64,000 nucleotides of DNA, from the NCBI GenBank assembly GCA_035685165.1, contig DASRBI010000019.1, forward strand, positions 1-64,000, given 5' to 3'. Positions 48,501 through 56,089 of this stretch are shown here, one piece after another. This DNA is from DATFDN01 sp035685165 (GTDB lineage Bacteria > Pseudomonadota > Alphaproteobacteria > Acetobacterales > Acetobacteraceae). The notes below the pieces were generated by a model. It saw nothing but the letters and a program-made list of their open reading frames with translations, made no database searches and had not been told where the DNA came from. Every line of letters starts with the position of its first letter. Positions within the stretch are counted from its first letter, which is position 1. Both the position numbers and the translations under genes were made by a program.

Positions 48501-49454
48501 ATGGACAAGCTCCCCCCCGAGTTCGCCCTGATCGCCCGGCATTTCCGCCCGCTGGCGGGCGCGGGCGCGGATGCGCTGCGCGACGACGTGGCGCTGATCC
48601 GGCCGCCCGAGGGGCGGGAGCTCGTGCTCAAAATCGACGCGCTGGTGGGCGGAGTGCATTTCCTGCCCGACGACCCGCCGGAACTGATTTCCCGCAAACT
48701 CCTGCGCGTCAATCTGTCCGATCTTGCCGCCAAGGGCGCGGTGCCGCTCGGCTATCTGTTGTCGCTCTCCGCCCCGCGGGGCACGCCGGACTCGTTCTTC
48801 GCCGCCTTCGCCGCCGGCCTCGCCGCCGACCAGGCCGAGTTCGGCATCGCGCTGTGGGGCGGCGACACAACCTCGACCCCCGGCCCGCTGAGCCTGGCGC
48901 TGACCGCCATCGGCCATGTCGCGCCCGGCGCCGCACCCCGCCGCTCCGGCGCGCGCCCTGGCGACCTGATCTGCGTCACCGGCACGATCGGCGACGGCGC
49001 GCTCGGGCTGCGCGCGGCCCGGGGCGAGCTTGCCGACCCGACGGGGTATCTGCGCGACCGCTACCGCCTGCCCCGGCCCCGGCTCGGGCTGGCGCTCGCC
49101 GGGCTCGTCTCGGCTTCGATGGACGTCTCCGACGGGCTCGTGCAGGACCTCGCCCATATCTGCCGCGCGAGCGGCGTCGCGGCCGAGATCGGGGCCGCCC
49201 GCGTGCCGCTCTCGCCGCAAGCGCGGACCGCCGGCCCCGAATGGCTGCCGCTCTGCCTGACGGGAGGCGACGACTACGAGCTTTTGTTCGCGGTGCCGCC
49301 CGAGACCGAGGCGGCGCTGCAAGCCGAGGCTGCGCGCGCCGGCATTGAGCTCACCCGAATCGGCGCGTTCCGGGCGGGCCCGCCTTCGGTCACGGTGCGC
49401 GACGCGGCGGGCGCCCCTATGCGCTTCTCATCGGAGGGCTGGAGCCATTTCTGA
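48501..49454 (+). CDS. thiL: Thiamine-monophosphate kinase
   Basis: The 317-residue protein belongs to the PurM/ThiL ATP-grasp-like family and phosphorylates thiamine monophosphate to the diphosphate cofactor. It shows DKLPPEFALIARHF, DDVALI, the metal-binding LRVNLSDLAAKGAVP, GGDTTSTPGPLSL, SMDVSDGLVQDL and LTGGDDYELLF, which are family signatures. The loop DALVGGVHF replaces the more common VEGVHF, a minor variant. The ATG at 48501 was chosen over 48489 by family length. Its last 27 bp overlap the convergent rsmD. The Nudix hydrolase at 20420, proposed to clean damaged thiamine diphosphate, is the only other thiamine-related gene here. Confidence 0.96.
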   Translation: MDKLPPEFALIARHFRPLAGAGADALRDDVALIRPPEGRELVLKIDALVGGVHFLPDDPPELISRKLLRVNLSDLAAKGAVPLGYLLSLSAPRGTPDSFFAAFAAGLAADQAEFGIALWGGDTTSTPGPLSLALTAIGHVAPGAAPRRSGARPGDLICVTGTIGDGALGLRAARGELADPTGYLRDRYRLPRPRLGLALAGLVSASMDVSDGLVQDLAHICRASGVAAEIGAARVPLSPQARTAGPEWLPLCLTGGDDYELLFAVPPETEAALQAEAARAGIELTRIGAFRAGPPSVTVRDAAGAPMRFSSEGWSHF

Positions 49455-50000
49455 GCCTGCCCGCCAGATCGTCAGCTTCGCCGCCCCGTGCGCGCGTTCG
49501 GCCAGCGCCGGGCCGGGCGCCGGGGACGCGGCCTCGCGCGCCGTCTCCGCCACGATCAACGTGCCGGGCGCAATCCACCCGGCGGCGGCGAGCGCGGCCA
49601 GCGCTGGGCCCGCCGGCACGGCGTAGGGCGGGTCCAGGAACACGACCGCGCAAGGCCCCGGCGCGGACGGCGGGCGGAACGCGTCGCTCGCGATCACCGT
49701 GCTCGCCCGCCCGGCCCCGCAGCCGGCGATGTTGGCGCGCAGCGCCCGCAGTGCGGCCGGGTCGCGCTCGATGAACGCCGCCCGCGCCGCGCCGCGCGAC
49801 AGCGCCTCCAGGCCGAGCGCCCCGGACCCGGCGAACGCATCCAGCACCGTCGCGCCCTCGATTAGCGCCCATCCGCCCCAGGGCGCGTGCAGCAGCATGT
49901 CGAACAGTGCCTGCCGCACCCGGTCGGCGGTCGGGCGTGTCGCCGCACCTGGCGGCGCGACGAGCCGCCGTCCGCGCCAGGCGCCGCCGACGATTCGCAT
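49428..50000 (-). CDS. rsmD: 16S rRNA (guanine-966-N2) methyltransferase
   Basis: The 190-residue protein has the RsmD layout: MRIVGGAWRGRRL and RPTADRVRQALFDML at the N-terminus, the SAM-binding motif VLDAFAGSGALGLEALSRG, and the catalytic DPPYAVP motif (NPPY-type). RsmD methylates G966 in the 30S P-site. The start at 50000 overlaps the stop of the upstream RluB-type gene by one base (TGATG), and the 3' end overlaps thiL by 27 bp. No peculiarity in length (about 190 residues is usual). It is the last gene of a three-gene coupled unit. Confidence 0.96.
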   Translation of the reverse strand: MRIVGGAWRGRRLVAPPGAATRPTADRVRQALFDMLLHAPWGGWALIEGATVLDAFAGSGALGLEALSRGAARAAFIERDPAALRALRANIAGCGAGRASTVIASDAFRPPSAPGPCAVVFLDPPYAVPAGPALAALAAAGWIAPGTLIVAETAREAASPAPGPALAERAHGAAKLTIWRAGSEMAPALR

Positions 50001-50746
50001 CAGCGCGGCCCGGGAGCGCTCGGCACCTGGTCGCGCAGAACCCGCGCCGGCACCTCCTCCACCGCCCCACGCGGCAGCTTGCCGAGCTGGAACGGGCCGT
50101 AGGCGGTGCGGATCAGGCGCGAGACAGCCAGCCCAAGATGCGCCAGCACGCGGCGGATCTCGCGGTTCTTGCCCTCCTTCAAGGCGATCGTCAGCCAGGC
50201 GTTCTCGCCCTTGACCGCGTCGAGCCCCGCCGCGATCGGCCCGTAGCGCACGCCCGCCACCGTGATGCCCCGCTCGAGCGCGGCGAGCGCGCGCGGGTCC
50301 GGCACGGGATGGACGCGTACGCGGTAGCGCCGCACCCAGCCGGTCGCCGGCAATTCCAGCCGCCGCGCCAGCGCCCCGTCGTTGGTGAGCAGCAGCAGCC
50401 CCTCGCTCGTCAGGTCGAGCCGCCCGACGCTCACCACCCGGCCCATCTCGGCTGGCAGCTTCTCAAACACGGTCGGCCGTCCCTCGGGATCGCGGTGGGT
50501 CGTCACGAGCCCGGCCGGCTTGTGGTAGCGGAAGAGCCGCGTGCGCGCGGGCTCGCCGACCGCCGCGCCGTCCACCTGCACCAGATCGCCCGGCCGCACG
50601 AACGTCGCCGGATGCACCACCTCGGCCCCGTTCAGCCGCACCCGGTGCTCTGCCAGCATCCGCTCCGCGTCGCGACGGCTCGCCACCCCGGCGCGGGCGA
50701 GCCATTTGGCGATCCGCTCGCCGCGTTCCGCCGCGGCCTCTTCCAT
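50000..50746 (-). CDS. RluB/RluE-type rRNA pseudouridine synthase
   Basis: The 248-residue protein has an S4 RNA-binding domain (RIAKWLARAGVASRRDAERML, about 10-70) and an RsuA/RluB-type synthase domain with the catalytic aspartate motif VGRLDLTSEGLLLLTND and the conserved GKNREIRRVLAHLGL. The S4 domain and size fit RluB, which modifies U2605 of 23S rRNA. The ATG at 50746 is preferred over an in-frame opening at 50818 because TGATG joins it to the stop of the upstream PuuD-like gene. It then overlaps rsmD in the same way, so three genes are chained. Confidence 0.9.
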   Translation of the reverse strand: MEEAAAERGERIAKWLARAGVASRRDAERMLAEHRVRLNGAEVVHPATFVRPGDLVQVDGAAVGEPARTRLFRYHKPAGLVTTHRDPEGRPTVFEKLPAEMGRVVSVGRLDLTSEGLLLLTNDGALARRLELPATGWVRRYRVRVHPVPDPRALAALERGITVAGVRYGPIAAGLDAVKGENAWLTIALKEGKNREIRRVLAHLGLAVSRLIRTAYGPFQLGKLPRGAVEEVPARVLRDQVPSAPGPR

Positions 50747-51468
50747 CAGGCGCAGGCGGCGATCAGCGCGTCGAAAATCCGCCGGTCGCCTGGGTCGATG
50801 AAGAACTCGGGGTGCCACTGCACGCCGAGGCAGAAGCGCATCCCGATCGCCTCCACCCCCTCCACCACGCCGTCCGGCGCCAGCGCGTTGATGATCGCCC
50901 GCGCGCCCGGCGTCCGCACCGCCTGATGGTGGGCGGAGTTCACCGCCATCGTGTCGCTGCCCACGATCCGGCGCAGCAGCGTGCCTTGCTCAAGCGCAAC
51001 CTTGTGCCCGGGCTCGTGGCGCGGGTTGGTCTGCTCGTGCTCGAGCGCGCCCGGCACGGCATCGGGGATGTGCTGGATCAGCGTGCCGCCGAGCGCCACG
51101 GCCAGCAATTGCTCGCCGCCGCAGATGCCGAGCACCGGCATCTCGCGCGCGATCGCCCCCTGGGTCAGCGCGAGCTCGGCCGCCGTGCGCCCCTCCTTCA
51201 GCGTCACCGTGGCGTGCCGGGCGCCCTCACCGTAGAGGGCCGGGTCGACGTCGAAGGCCCCGCCCGTCACGATCAGCGCGTCGATCCGGTCGAGCCAGTC
51301 GGCGGCGAGCCCAGGCTCGTGCGGCAGCGCCACGGGCAGGCCCCCGGCGGCGATCACCGCGTCGGCGTAGTTCTGCCTGAGTGCATACCAGGGGTATCGC
51401 GAGTAGCCGCCCGGCTGCTCGGCATCGAGGGTGACGCCGACCAGCGGCCGGCGGCGCGACACGGACAT
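50746..51468 (-). CDS. PuuD-like class I glutamine amidotransferase
   Basis: The 240-residue protein shows the class I amidotransferase fold. The nucleophile elbow is LGICGGEQLLAVALGG, and the catalytic histidine-glutamate pair is VQWHPEF. It matches the gamma-glutamyl-gamma-aminobutyrate hydrolase (PuuD) group that releases GABA from its glutamyl adduct in putrescine breakdown, but the same fold cleaves other gamma-glutamyl compounds. It is the first gene of a unit with RluB-type and RsmD genes, coupled by one-base overlaps. It is divergent from tadA (51495), with 26 bp between the starts, so promoters must overlap coding or be shared. Confidence 0.88.
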   Translation of the reverse strand: MSVSRRRPLVGVTLDAEQPGGYSRYPWYALRQNYADAVIAAGGLPVALPHEPGLAADWLDRIDALIVTGGAFDVDPALYGEGARHATVTLKEGRTAAELALTQGAIAREMPVLGICGGEQLLAVALGGTLIQHIPDAVPGALEHEQTNPRHEPGHKVALEQGTLLRRIVGSDTMAVNSAHHQAVRTPGARAIINALAPDGVVEGVEAIGMRFCLGVQWHPEFFIDPGDRRIFDALIAACA

Positions 51469-51494
51469 GCGTGCTTGCTAGACCGCGCGGGCCG

Positions 51495-51935
51495 ATGTCG
51501 CCAATGGAGATCGCGCTGGACGAGGCCCGGGCCGCCGCCGCCCGCGGGGAGGTGCCGGTCGGCGCGGTGGTGCTCGACGCGGCGGGGCGCGTGCTCGCCC
51601 GCGCCGGCAACGAGGTCGAGGCGCGCGCCGATCCCACCGCGCACGCCGAGCTTCTGGCCCTGCGCGAAGCCGCCGCCCGGCGCGGCGTGCCGCGCCTGCC
51701 CGATTGCGACCTCGTGGTGACGCTGGAACCGTGCCCGATGTGCGCCCAGGCCGCCAGCCTGTTCCGGGTGCGCCGCCTGATCTTCGGCGCCTACGACCCG
51801 AAGGGCGGCGGCGTCGATCACGGCCCGCGCGTGCTGGACGCCCCTACCTGCCAGCACCGGCCGGAGGTGGTCGGCGGCGTCGGTGAACAGGACGCGGCGG
51901 CGCTCCTGCGCGCCTTCTTCGCCGCGCGGCGCTGA
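51495..51935 (+). CDS. tadA: tRNA adenosine(34) deaminase
   Basis: The 146-residue deaminase makes inosine at the wobble position of tRNA-Arg(ACG). The zinc ligands are visible in TAHAELLAL (His-Ala-Glu) and EPCPMCAQA (PCxxC). The fold continues through LFRVRRLIFGAYDPKGGGV. The ATG at 51495 (MSPMEIALDEARAAA) is preferred over an in-frame TTG at 51471 since the latter comes within 3 bp of the divergent PuuD-like start. It is essential in most bacteria. The array of GTAC palindromes begins 10 bp after the stop codon. Confidence 0.95.
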   Translation: MSPMEIALDEARAAAARGEVPVGAVVLDAAGRVLARAGNEVEARADPTAHAELLALREAAARRGVPRLPDCDLVVTLEPCPMCAQAASLFRVRRLIFGAYDPKGGGVDHGPRVLDAPTCQHRPEVVGGVGEQDAAALLRAFFAARR

Positions 51936-51944
51936 GTTATCGAC

Positions 51945-52080
51945 GTGTACACTTGATCTCCGGGCACCACGTAGCTTCGTACGAACCGGCCAGAACGGCC
52001 GCCGAAAGCCGTACGATTCCAGGGGCGGCGGGGCGCGGTTTCGTACAAAACGCGCCGTCGGGGCGCGCTGTTCCGTACGG
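51945..52080. repeat. Five GTAC-centred palindromes at exact 32-bp spacing
   Basis: GTAC occurs at 51947-51950, 51979-51982, 52011-52014, 52043-52046 and 52075-52078, each 32 bp from the next. The surrounding texts are CGTGTACACT, TTCGTACGAA, GCCGTACGAT, TTTCGTACAAAA and TTCCGTACGGTTT, giving a rough consensus TTYCGTACGRWW. Linkers differ; two contain GC hairpins (CGGCC-AGAAC-GGCCG and CGCGCC-GTCGG-GGCGCG). The array starts 10 bp after tadA and fills half of the 287-bp space to the end of the convergent patatin gene. No open frame in the space has a recognisable product. 32 bp is about three turns of B-DNA, so all sites lie on one face. No known family is assigned. Confidence 0.75.
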
Positions 52081-52222
52081 TTTGCCGCCGCCGCGAATGC
52101 CGAGCATCCACGTCGTTGCTTGCCCGCGGCACGTACATGAATGGGCTAGACCAAAGCGGGACCCGGCGGTTCAGCAGCCAGGCCTGGATTGGACGAACCT
52201 TGTGCGGGATGCGCGGGTCCTT

Positions 52223-53359
52223 CTAGCGCGCCGTCCCGATATCGAATGTCGCGATGCCGCCGGGCGAGGTGGGCCGCGCCAGCGCGCGCGGATCGTCCAG
52301 CGTGCGCGCCATGTCGCGGTAGCCGGCGCTCCAATGCGCCTCCATGCGCCGGCGCGAGAAGTCGAAGTCCTTGGTGAAGCCTTCCCCGCGCGCCGCGCGG
52401 TAGATCAGGTGCACGATGCTGAGCACGCCTTCGGCCGCGTGCTCCTCGCAGAGCGCGCGCAGCTCGGGATCGCCGCGCACGAGCTCGGGGGCTTGCGCCG
52501 CTATCCTGAGCAGCGCCCGCCGCAGCGCCTGCTCGCGCCCGGCCAGATCGGTCGCCAGCCGGGTGCGGCTGGAATAGCGGATTTCCTTGACGCGGTTCTC
52601 GACGCCGGCCAGGTCGCGCGGCACCTCCCCGCGCGCGTTCCAGAGATCGACCTGAAACGCCAGCGTGTCGGCATGGGGCTCGCTGTCGAGCACGTATTGC
52701 AGCGGCGTGTTGGAAACCACGCCACCGTCCCAGTAAAACATGCCGTCGATCTCGGTCGGCGGAAAACTCGGCGGCAAGGAGCCGCTGGCAATGGTGTGCG
52801 CCGCGCCGAGCCGGCGCTCCAGACTGTCGAAATAGACGAAATTGCCGGAGCGGATGTCCACCGCGCCGAGGCTCACCCGCATCGCTCCGTCGTTCAGCCG
52901 CGCGAAATCGGCGAACTTCTCCAATGTCGCGCGCAGCGGCGCCGTGTCGTAATAGCTGATGGCCCCGGCACTTCCGGGCGGTTGCAGGAACGGCGGAATA
53001 AGGCGGGGCGTAAAGAAATTCGGCGCGCCCTGGAACAGGGTGCCGAGTGCGGCGCTTTGGCTCAGCAGCTCGCCCAGTATCCCATCGCGCGGCCCCGCCT
53101 CACCGAAGTCGAACACGGCGCTCGTGACCTCCTGCCAGAACGCGCGCAAGGCATCGACGCGCGCCTCGGGCGGATTGCCGGCGATCAGCGTGGCGTTGAT
53201 CGCGCCGATCGAGATACCCGCCACCCAATCGGGCTCGATGTCGGCTTCGTGCAGCGCCTGATAGACGCCCGCCTGATAGGCGCCGAGCGCGCCGCCGCCT
53301 TGCAGCAGCAGCGCCACCCGCGCGAACGGCGGGCGCCCGATCCTCGGGACCGCGCTCAT
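52223..53359 (-). CDS. Patatin-like phospholipase with DUF3734-type C-terminus
   Basis: The 378-residue protein has the patatin catalytic pair: the oxyanion segment LLQGGGALGAYQAGVYQ, the nucleophile in WVAGISIGAINA (GxSxG), and the aspartate in FYWDGGVVSNTPL. After about residue 290 a C-terminal region typical of DUF3734 patatins (AEGVLSIVHLIYRA, KDFDFSRRRMEAHW) follows. These enzymes hydrolyse lipids; in alphaproteobacteria they are often beside hydroxybutyrate dehydrogenase-type SDR genes. Here the ATG overlaps the SDR stop by four bases (ATGA). No signal peptide, so it is likely cytoplasmic. The array of GTAC palindromes lies beyond its 3' end. Confidence 0.93.
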   Translation of the reverse strand: MSAVPRIGRPPFARVALLLQGGGALGAYQAGVYQALHEADIEPDWVAGISIGAINATLIAGNPPEARVDALRAFWQEVTSAVFDFGEAGPRDGILGELLSQSAALGTLFQGAPNFFTPRLIPPFLQPPGSAGAISYYDTAPLRATLEKFADFARLNDGAMRVSLGAVDIRSGNFVYFDSLERRLGAAHTIASGSLPPSFPPTEIDGMFYWDGGVVSNTPLQYVLDSEPHADTLAFQVDLWNARGEVPRDLAGVENRVKEIRYSSRTRLATDLAGREQALRRALLRIAAQAPELVRGDPELRALCEEHAAEGVLSIVHLIYRAARGEGFTKDFDFSRRRMEAHWSAGYRDMARTLDDPRALARPTSPGGIATFDIGTAR

Positions 53360-54156
53360 CGGATGACGTTGTTCGTCACCGCCCCGCCCGTCGCGGTGCG
53401 CCCGCCGTCCACCACGTATTGCGCGCCGGTTATGTTGGAGGCGAGATCGGAACAGAGGAACAGCACCGTGTTCGCCACTTCCTCGGCCGTGCCGTAGCGG
53501 CCGATCGGGATGTTGGACTGATAGCGCGCGCCGACGCTGCCCGGATCGGCGGGATTGAGCATCGCCTCCAGCGAATGGATCATGCGCGTGTCGATCGGGC
53601 CGGGGCAGACCGCGTTCACCCGCACGCCCGCTCGCGCCACCTCGCCCGCGGCGGTTTTCGTCAGCCCGATCACCGCGTGCTTGGAAGCGACATAGGCGGG
53701 CATCCCAGGCGAGGCGACCAGGCCGGCCACCGAGGCGGTGTTCACCACAGCGCCGCGCTTCTGCCGCAGCATCACCGGCAGCACATGGCGCAGGCCGAGG
53801 AACACGCCCTTTACGTTCACCGCGATCACCTGATCGAACACCGCCTCGTCATAGTCAGCGGTGGGCGCGACCGCGCCCTCGATCCCGGCATTGTTGAAGA
53901 AGCAGTCGATGGCGCCGAATTTCTCCAGCGCCGCCTTTACATAAGCCTGCACGTCGGCGGTTTTGGTGACGTCGGCAACCACGCTGGCCGCCTCGCCGCC
54001 CCGCTGGCGGATGATGCCGGCTGTCGCCTCCGCCGCCGCGCCGTCGCGGTCCACCACCACGAGCTTCGCGCCGCGCTGCGCGAACCCGAGCGAAGTCGCC
54101 CGCCCGATGCCGTTCCCGCCGCCCGTGACCAGCGCGACCTTGCCGGTGAAATCCAT
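53356..54156 (-). CDS. SDR oxidoreductase
   Basis: The 266-residue protein is a classical short-chain dehydrogenase: cofactor motif TGGGNGIGRATS near the N-terminus, NNAG, the catalytic serine in NTASVAGLVAS, and the YVASK tyrosine-lysine pair. A GGAGGGG sequence precedes the ATG at 54156 (MDFTGKVALVTGG), so earlier in-frame starts were rejected. It is followed by the coupled patatin gene and lies divergent to the DUF35/thiolase pair (183 bp away). In this setting it may act on 3-hydroxyacyl or hydroxybutyrate-type substrates, but substrate choice cannot be read from the motifs. Confidence 0.93.
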   Translation of the reverse strand: MDFTGKVALVTGGGNGIGRATSLGFAQRGAKLVVVDRDGAAAEATAGIIRQRGGEAASVVADVTKTADVQAYVKAALEKFGAIDCFFNNAGIEGAVAPTADYDEAVFDQVIAVNVKGVFLGLRHVLPVMLRQKRGAVVNTASVAGLVASPGMPAYVASKHAVIGLTKTAAGEVARAGVRVNAVCPGPIDTRMIHSLEAMLNPADPGSVGARYQSNIPIGRYGTAEEVANTVLFLCSDLASNITGAQYVVDGGRTATGGAVTNNVIR

Positions 54157-54338
54157 TATCCCCTCCATCGATCGTCGCGGGGAGTGTCCGCGCTTCGCCA
54201 ACACCGGGCAAGGTGAGGGCCGGAGGCGGCGGAGCGAAGCCAGGGCGCAAGTCGTCGGCGCGCCCAGGCGGTACGCCGCCTTGCGCGGGCGCATTTCATG
54301 CGCCCTACTCCGATGATCCGAAGCGAGGAGGAAACGCC

Positions 54339-54749
54339 ATGCTCGAACCCGGCCGCGCCAGGCCCAAGCCGACGCCCGAGACCGCGCATTTCTGGGAAGG
54401 GACGCGCCAGGGCGAGCTGCGCCTGCAACGCTGCGATGCGTGCAGCAAGGTCTATTTCCCGCCGCGCCCGTTCTGCCCAGCCTGTGCTTCCCGCAAGGTC
54501 AGCGTGTTCGCCGCCTCGGGGCGCGGTGTGCTGTGGAGCTACGTGATCCACCACCGCAACGTGCCTGGCTTCAAGCCGCCCTATGCGATCGCCGTGGTGA
54601 AGCTCGACGAGGGGCCGACCATGATGACCAACATCGTCGACTGCGCGCAGACGCCGGAGGCGCTGGCGCTCGACATGAAGGTCGAAGTCGCCTTCACCAA
54701 GATGGATGACGAGATCACGCTCCCCCTGTTCCGTCCGGCGAAAGGCTGA
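54339..54749 (+). CDS. DUF35 OB-fold/zinc-ribbon protein
   Basis: The 136-residue protein has an N-terminal zinc ribbon (RCDACSKVYFPPRPFCPAC, two CxxC pairs) and an OB-fold (SGRGVLWSYVIHHRNVPGF, PPYAIAVVKLDEGPTM). Such DUF35 proteins form tight complexes with thiolase-like enzymes and help them bind acyl-CoA. AGGAGG precedes the ATG at 54339. The start of its thiolase partner lies 4 bp after its stop, so the pair is one unit. A longer open frame upstream is non-coding in character. Confidence 0.92.
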   Translation: MLEPGRARPKPTPETAHFWEGTRQGELRLQRCDACSKVYFPPRPFCPACASRKVSVFAASGRGVLWSYVIHHRNVPGFKPPYAIAVVKLDEGPTMMTNIVDCAQTPEALALDMKVEVAFTKMDDEITLPLFRPAKG

Positions 54750-54753
54750 TCCC

Positions 54754-55899
54754 ATGCTGAAACCAGGAGAGATCGCAATCGTCGGTGCGTCCGAAACCAC
54801 CAAGCTCGGCACCATCCCCGAACTGTCGCAGATCCAGTTGCACGCCGACGCCGCGCTGAACGCGATGGCGGATGCCGGGCTTTCGCCCAAGGACATCGAC
54901 GGTGTGGCCTGCGCGGTGGAGACGCCGGTGCAGATCGCGCACTATCTCGGGATCACGCCCAACTGGGTGGACGGCACCTCGGTCGGCGGCTGCTCGTTCA
55001 TGATCCATGTGCGCCATGCGGCGGCGGCCATCGCGTCGGGTCTTTGCAAGACGGTGCTCATCACCCACGGCGAGAGCGGCAAGTCGCGCGTCGGCAATCC
55101 GGGCCGCACCGTGCCGCCCGACAGCCTGGCCGGGCAATTCGAGCAGCCCTACGGCCCGATGGGTCCGCCCTCGCTCTTTCCGATCCCTGTGCTGCGCTAC
55201 ATGAAAACCTACGGCGTCACGCACGAGCAGATCGCGATGGTTTCGGTCGTGCAGCGCGAATGGGCGGGCAAGAACCCGCGCGCGACCTTCCGCGATCCGA
55301 TCACCGTGGAAGACGTGCTCGGCTCGCGCATGATCGCCTATCCGTTCCGCCTGCTGCAATGCTGTCTCGTCTCCGACGGCGGCGGCGCGCTGATCCTGAC
55401 CGCGGCCGAGCGCGCGCGCGATGCGAAGGGGAAGCCGGTTTACATCCTCGGCACGGGCGAGAGCGTGGAGACGCCGATGGTGAGCCAGATGGAGGACTTC
55501 ACCTCCTCGCGCGCCTTCCGCGTGGCGGGGCCGACCGCGATGCAGGCGGCGGGCATCGCGCACAAGGACGTGGATCATTTGATGATCTACGACGCCTTCG
55601 CGCACCTGCCGCTCTACGGGCTCGAGGATTTGGGCTTCGTCGGCCGCGGCGAGGCGGGCGCGTTCATTGCCGAACGCAACACCGCGCCGGGCGGCAAGCT
55701 GCCGCTCAACACCAATGGCGGCGGGCTCTCTTACGCGCATTCCGGCATGTACGGCATGTTCGCCTTGCAGGAGAGCGTGCGGCAGATGCGCGGCGTCGCG
55801 CCCGCGCAGATTCCAGGGGCCAAGATCTCCGTCTGCCACGGCGTCGGCGGCATGTTCGCCGCCTCCGGCACCATCGTGTTCGGCAACGAGCGTCCCTGA
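54754..55899 (+). CDS. Thiolase-fold enzyme (SCP2/lipid-transfer type)
   Basis: The 381-residue protein has the thiolase fold in which the first part contains VGASETTKLG and the usual active-site cysteine segment is VGGCSFMIHVRHAAAA (Cys). Later parts include VLITHGES, YDAFAHLPLYGLEDLGF and the C-terminal ISVCHGVGGMFAASGT, where a conserved CxG loop occurs. This group includes SCP-x-like thiolases and Ltp2-type aldolases that cleave CoA thioesters. It is paired with the DUF35 protein 4 bp upstream. The substrate is likely an acyl-CoA, possibly steroid or branched, but this is inference. A perfect 11-bp hairpin follows 19 bp after the stop. Confidence 0.9.
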   Translation: MLKPGEIAIVGASETTKLGTIPELSQIQLHADAALNAMADAGLSPKDIDGVACAVETPVQIAHYLGITPNWVDGTSVGGCSFMIHVRHAAAAIASGLCKTVLITHGESGKSRVGNPGRTVPPDSLAGQFEQPYGPMGPPSLFPIPVLRYMKTYGVTHEQIAMVSVVQREWAGKNPRATFRDPITVEDVLGSRMIAYPFRLLQCCLVSDGGGALILTAAERARDAKGKPVYILGTGESVETPMVSQMEDFTSSRAFRVAGPTAMQAAGIAHKDVDHLMIYDAFAHLPLYGLEDLGFVGRGEAGAFIAERNTAPGGKLPLNTNGGGLSYAHSGMYGMFALQESVRQMRGVAPAQIPGAKISVCHGVGGMFAASGTIVFGNERP

Positions 55900-55917
55900 T
55901 TGCGGCGCCCTGAAACC

Positions 55918-55943
55918 ACCTCTCCCGCGTGAGCGGGAGAGGT
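55918..55943. repeat. Perfect palindrome, REP-like, possible transcript end
   Basis: ACCTCTCCCGC, loop GTGA and GCGGGAGAGGT form an 11-pair hairpin just after the thiolase gene. No T-run follows, so it is more like a dispersed palindrome than a classical terminator. An imperfect copy lies at 514-534, and a single arm (ACCTCTCCCGCG) at about 62943-62954. Confidence 0.7.
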
Positions 55944-56089
55944 CGGCGGCCCGGCCCGGGCGACGTGGGTTGGAGACTTAGGCGGTCTCTTTGGTCTGGC
56001 CGCAGGGCGGTCGATGACGGCAGCGGTGAAGCCGCCCGGCGCGGGATTCTCTAGCCAGCGCCCCATGTTGCGGTGCATCATCCCGCTTC

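Noticed and set aside
51945..52080. The 32-bp array as a CRISPR
   Set aside because: Only about 10 bp of each unit is shared, the shared part is a palindrome, and there are no cas genes. CRISPR repeats are longer and nearly identical.
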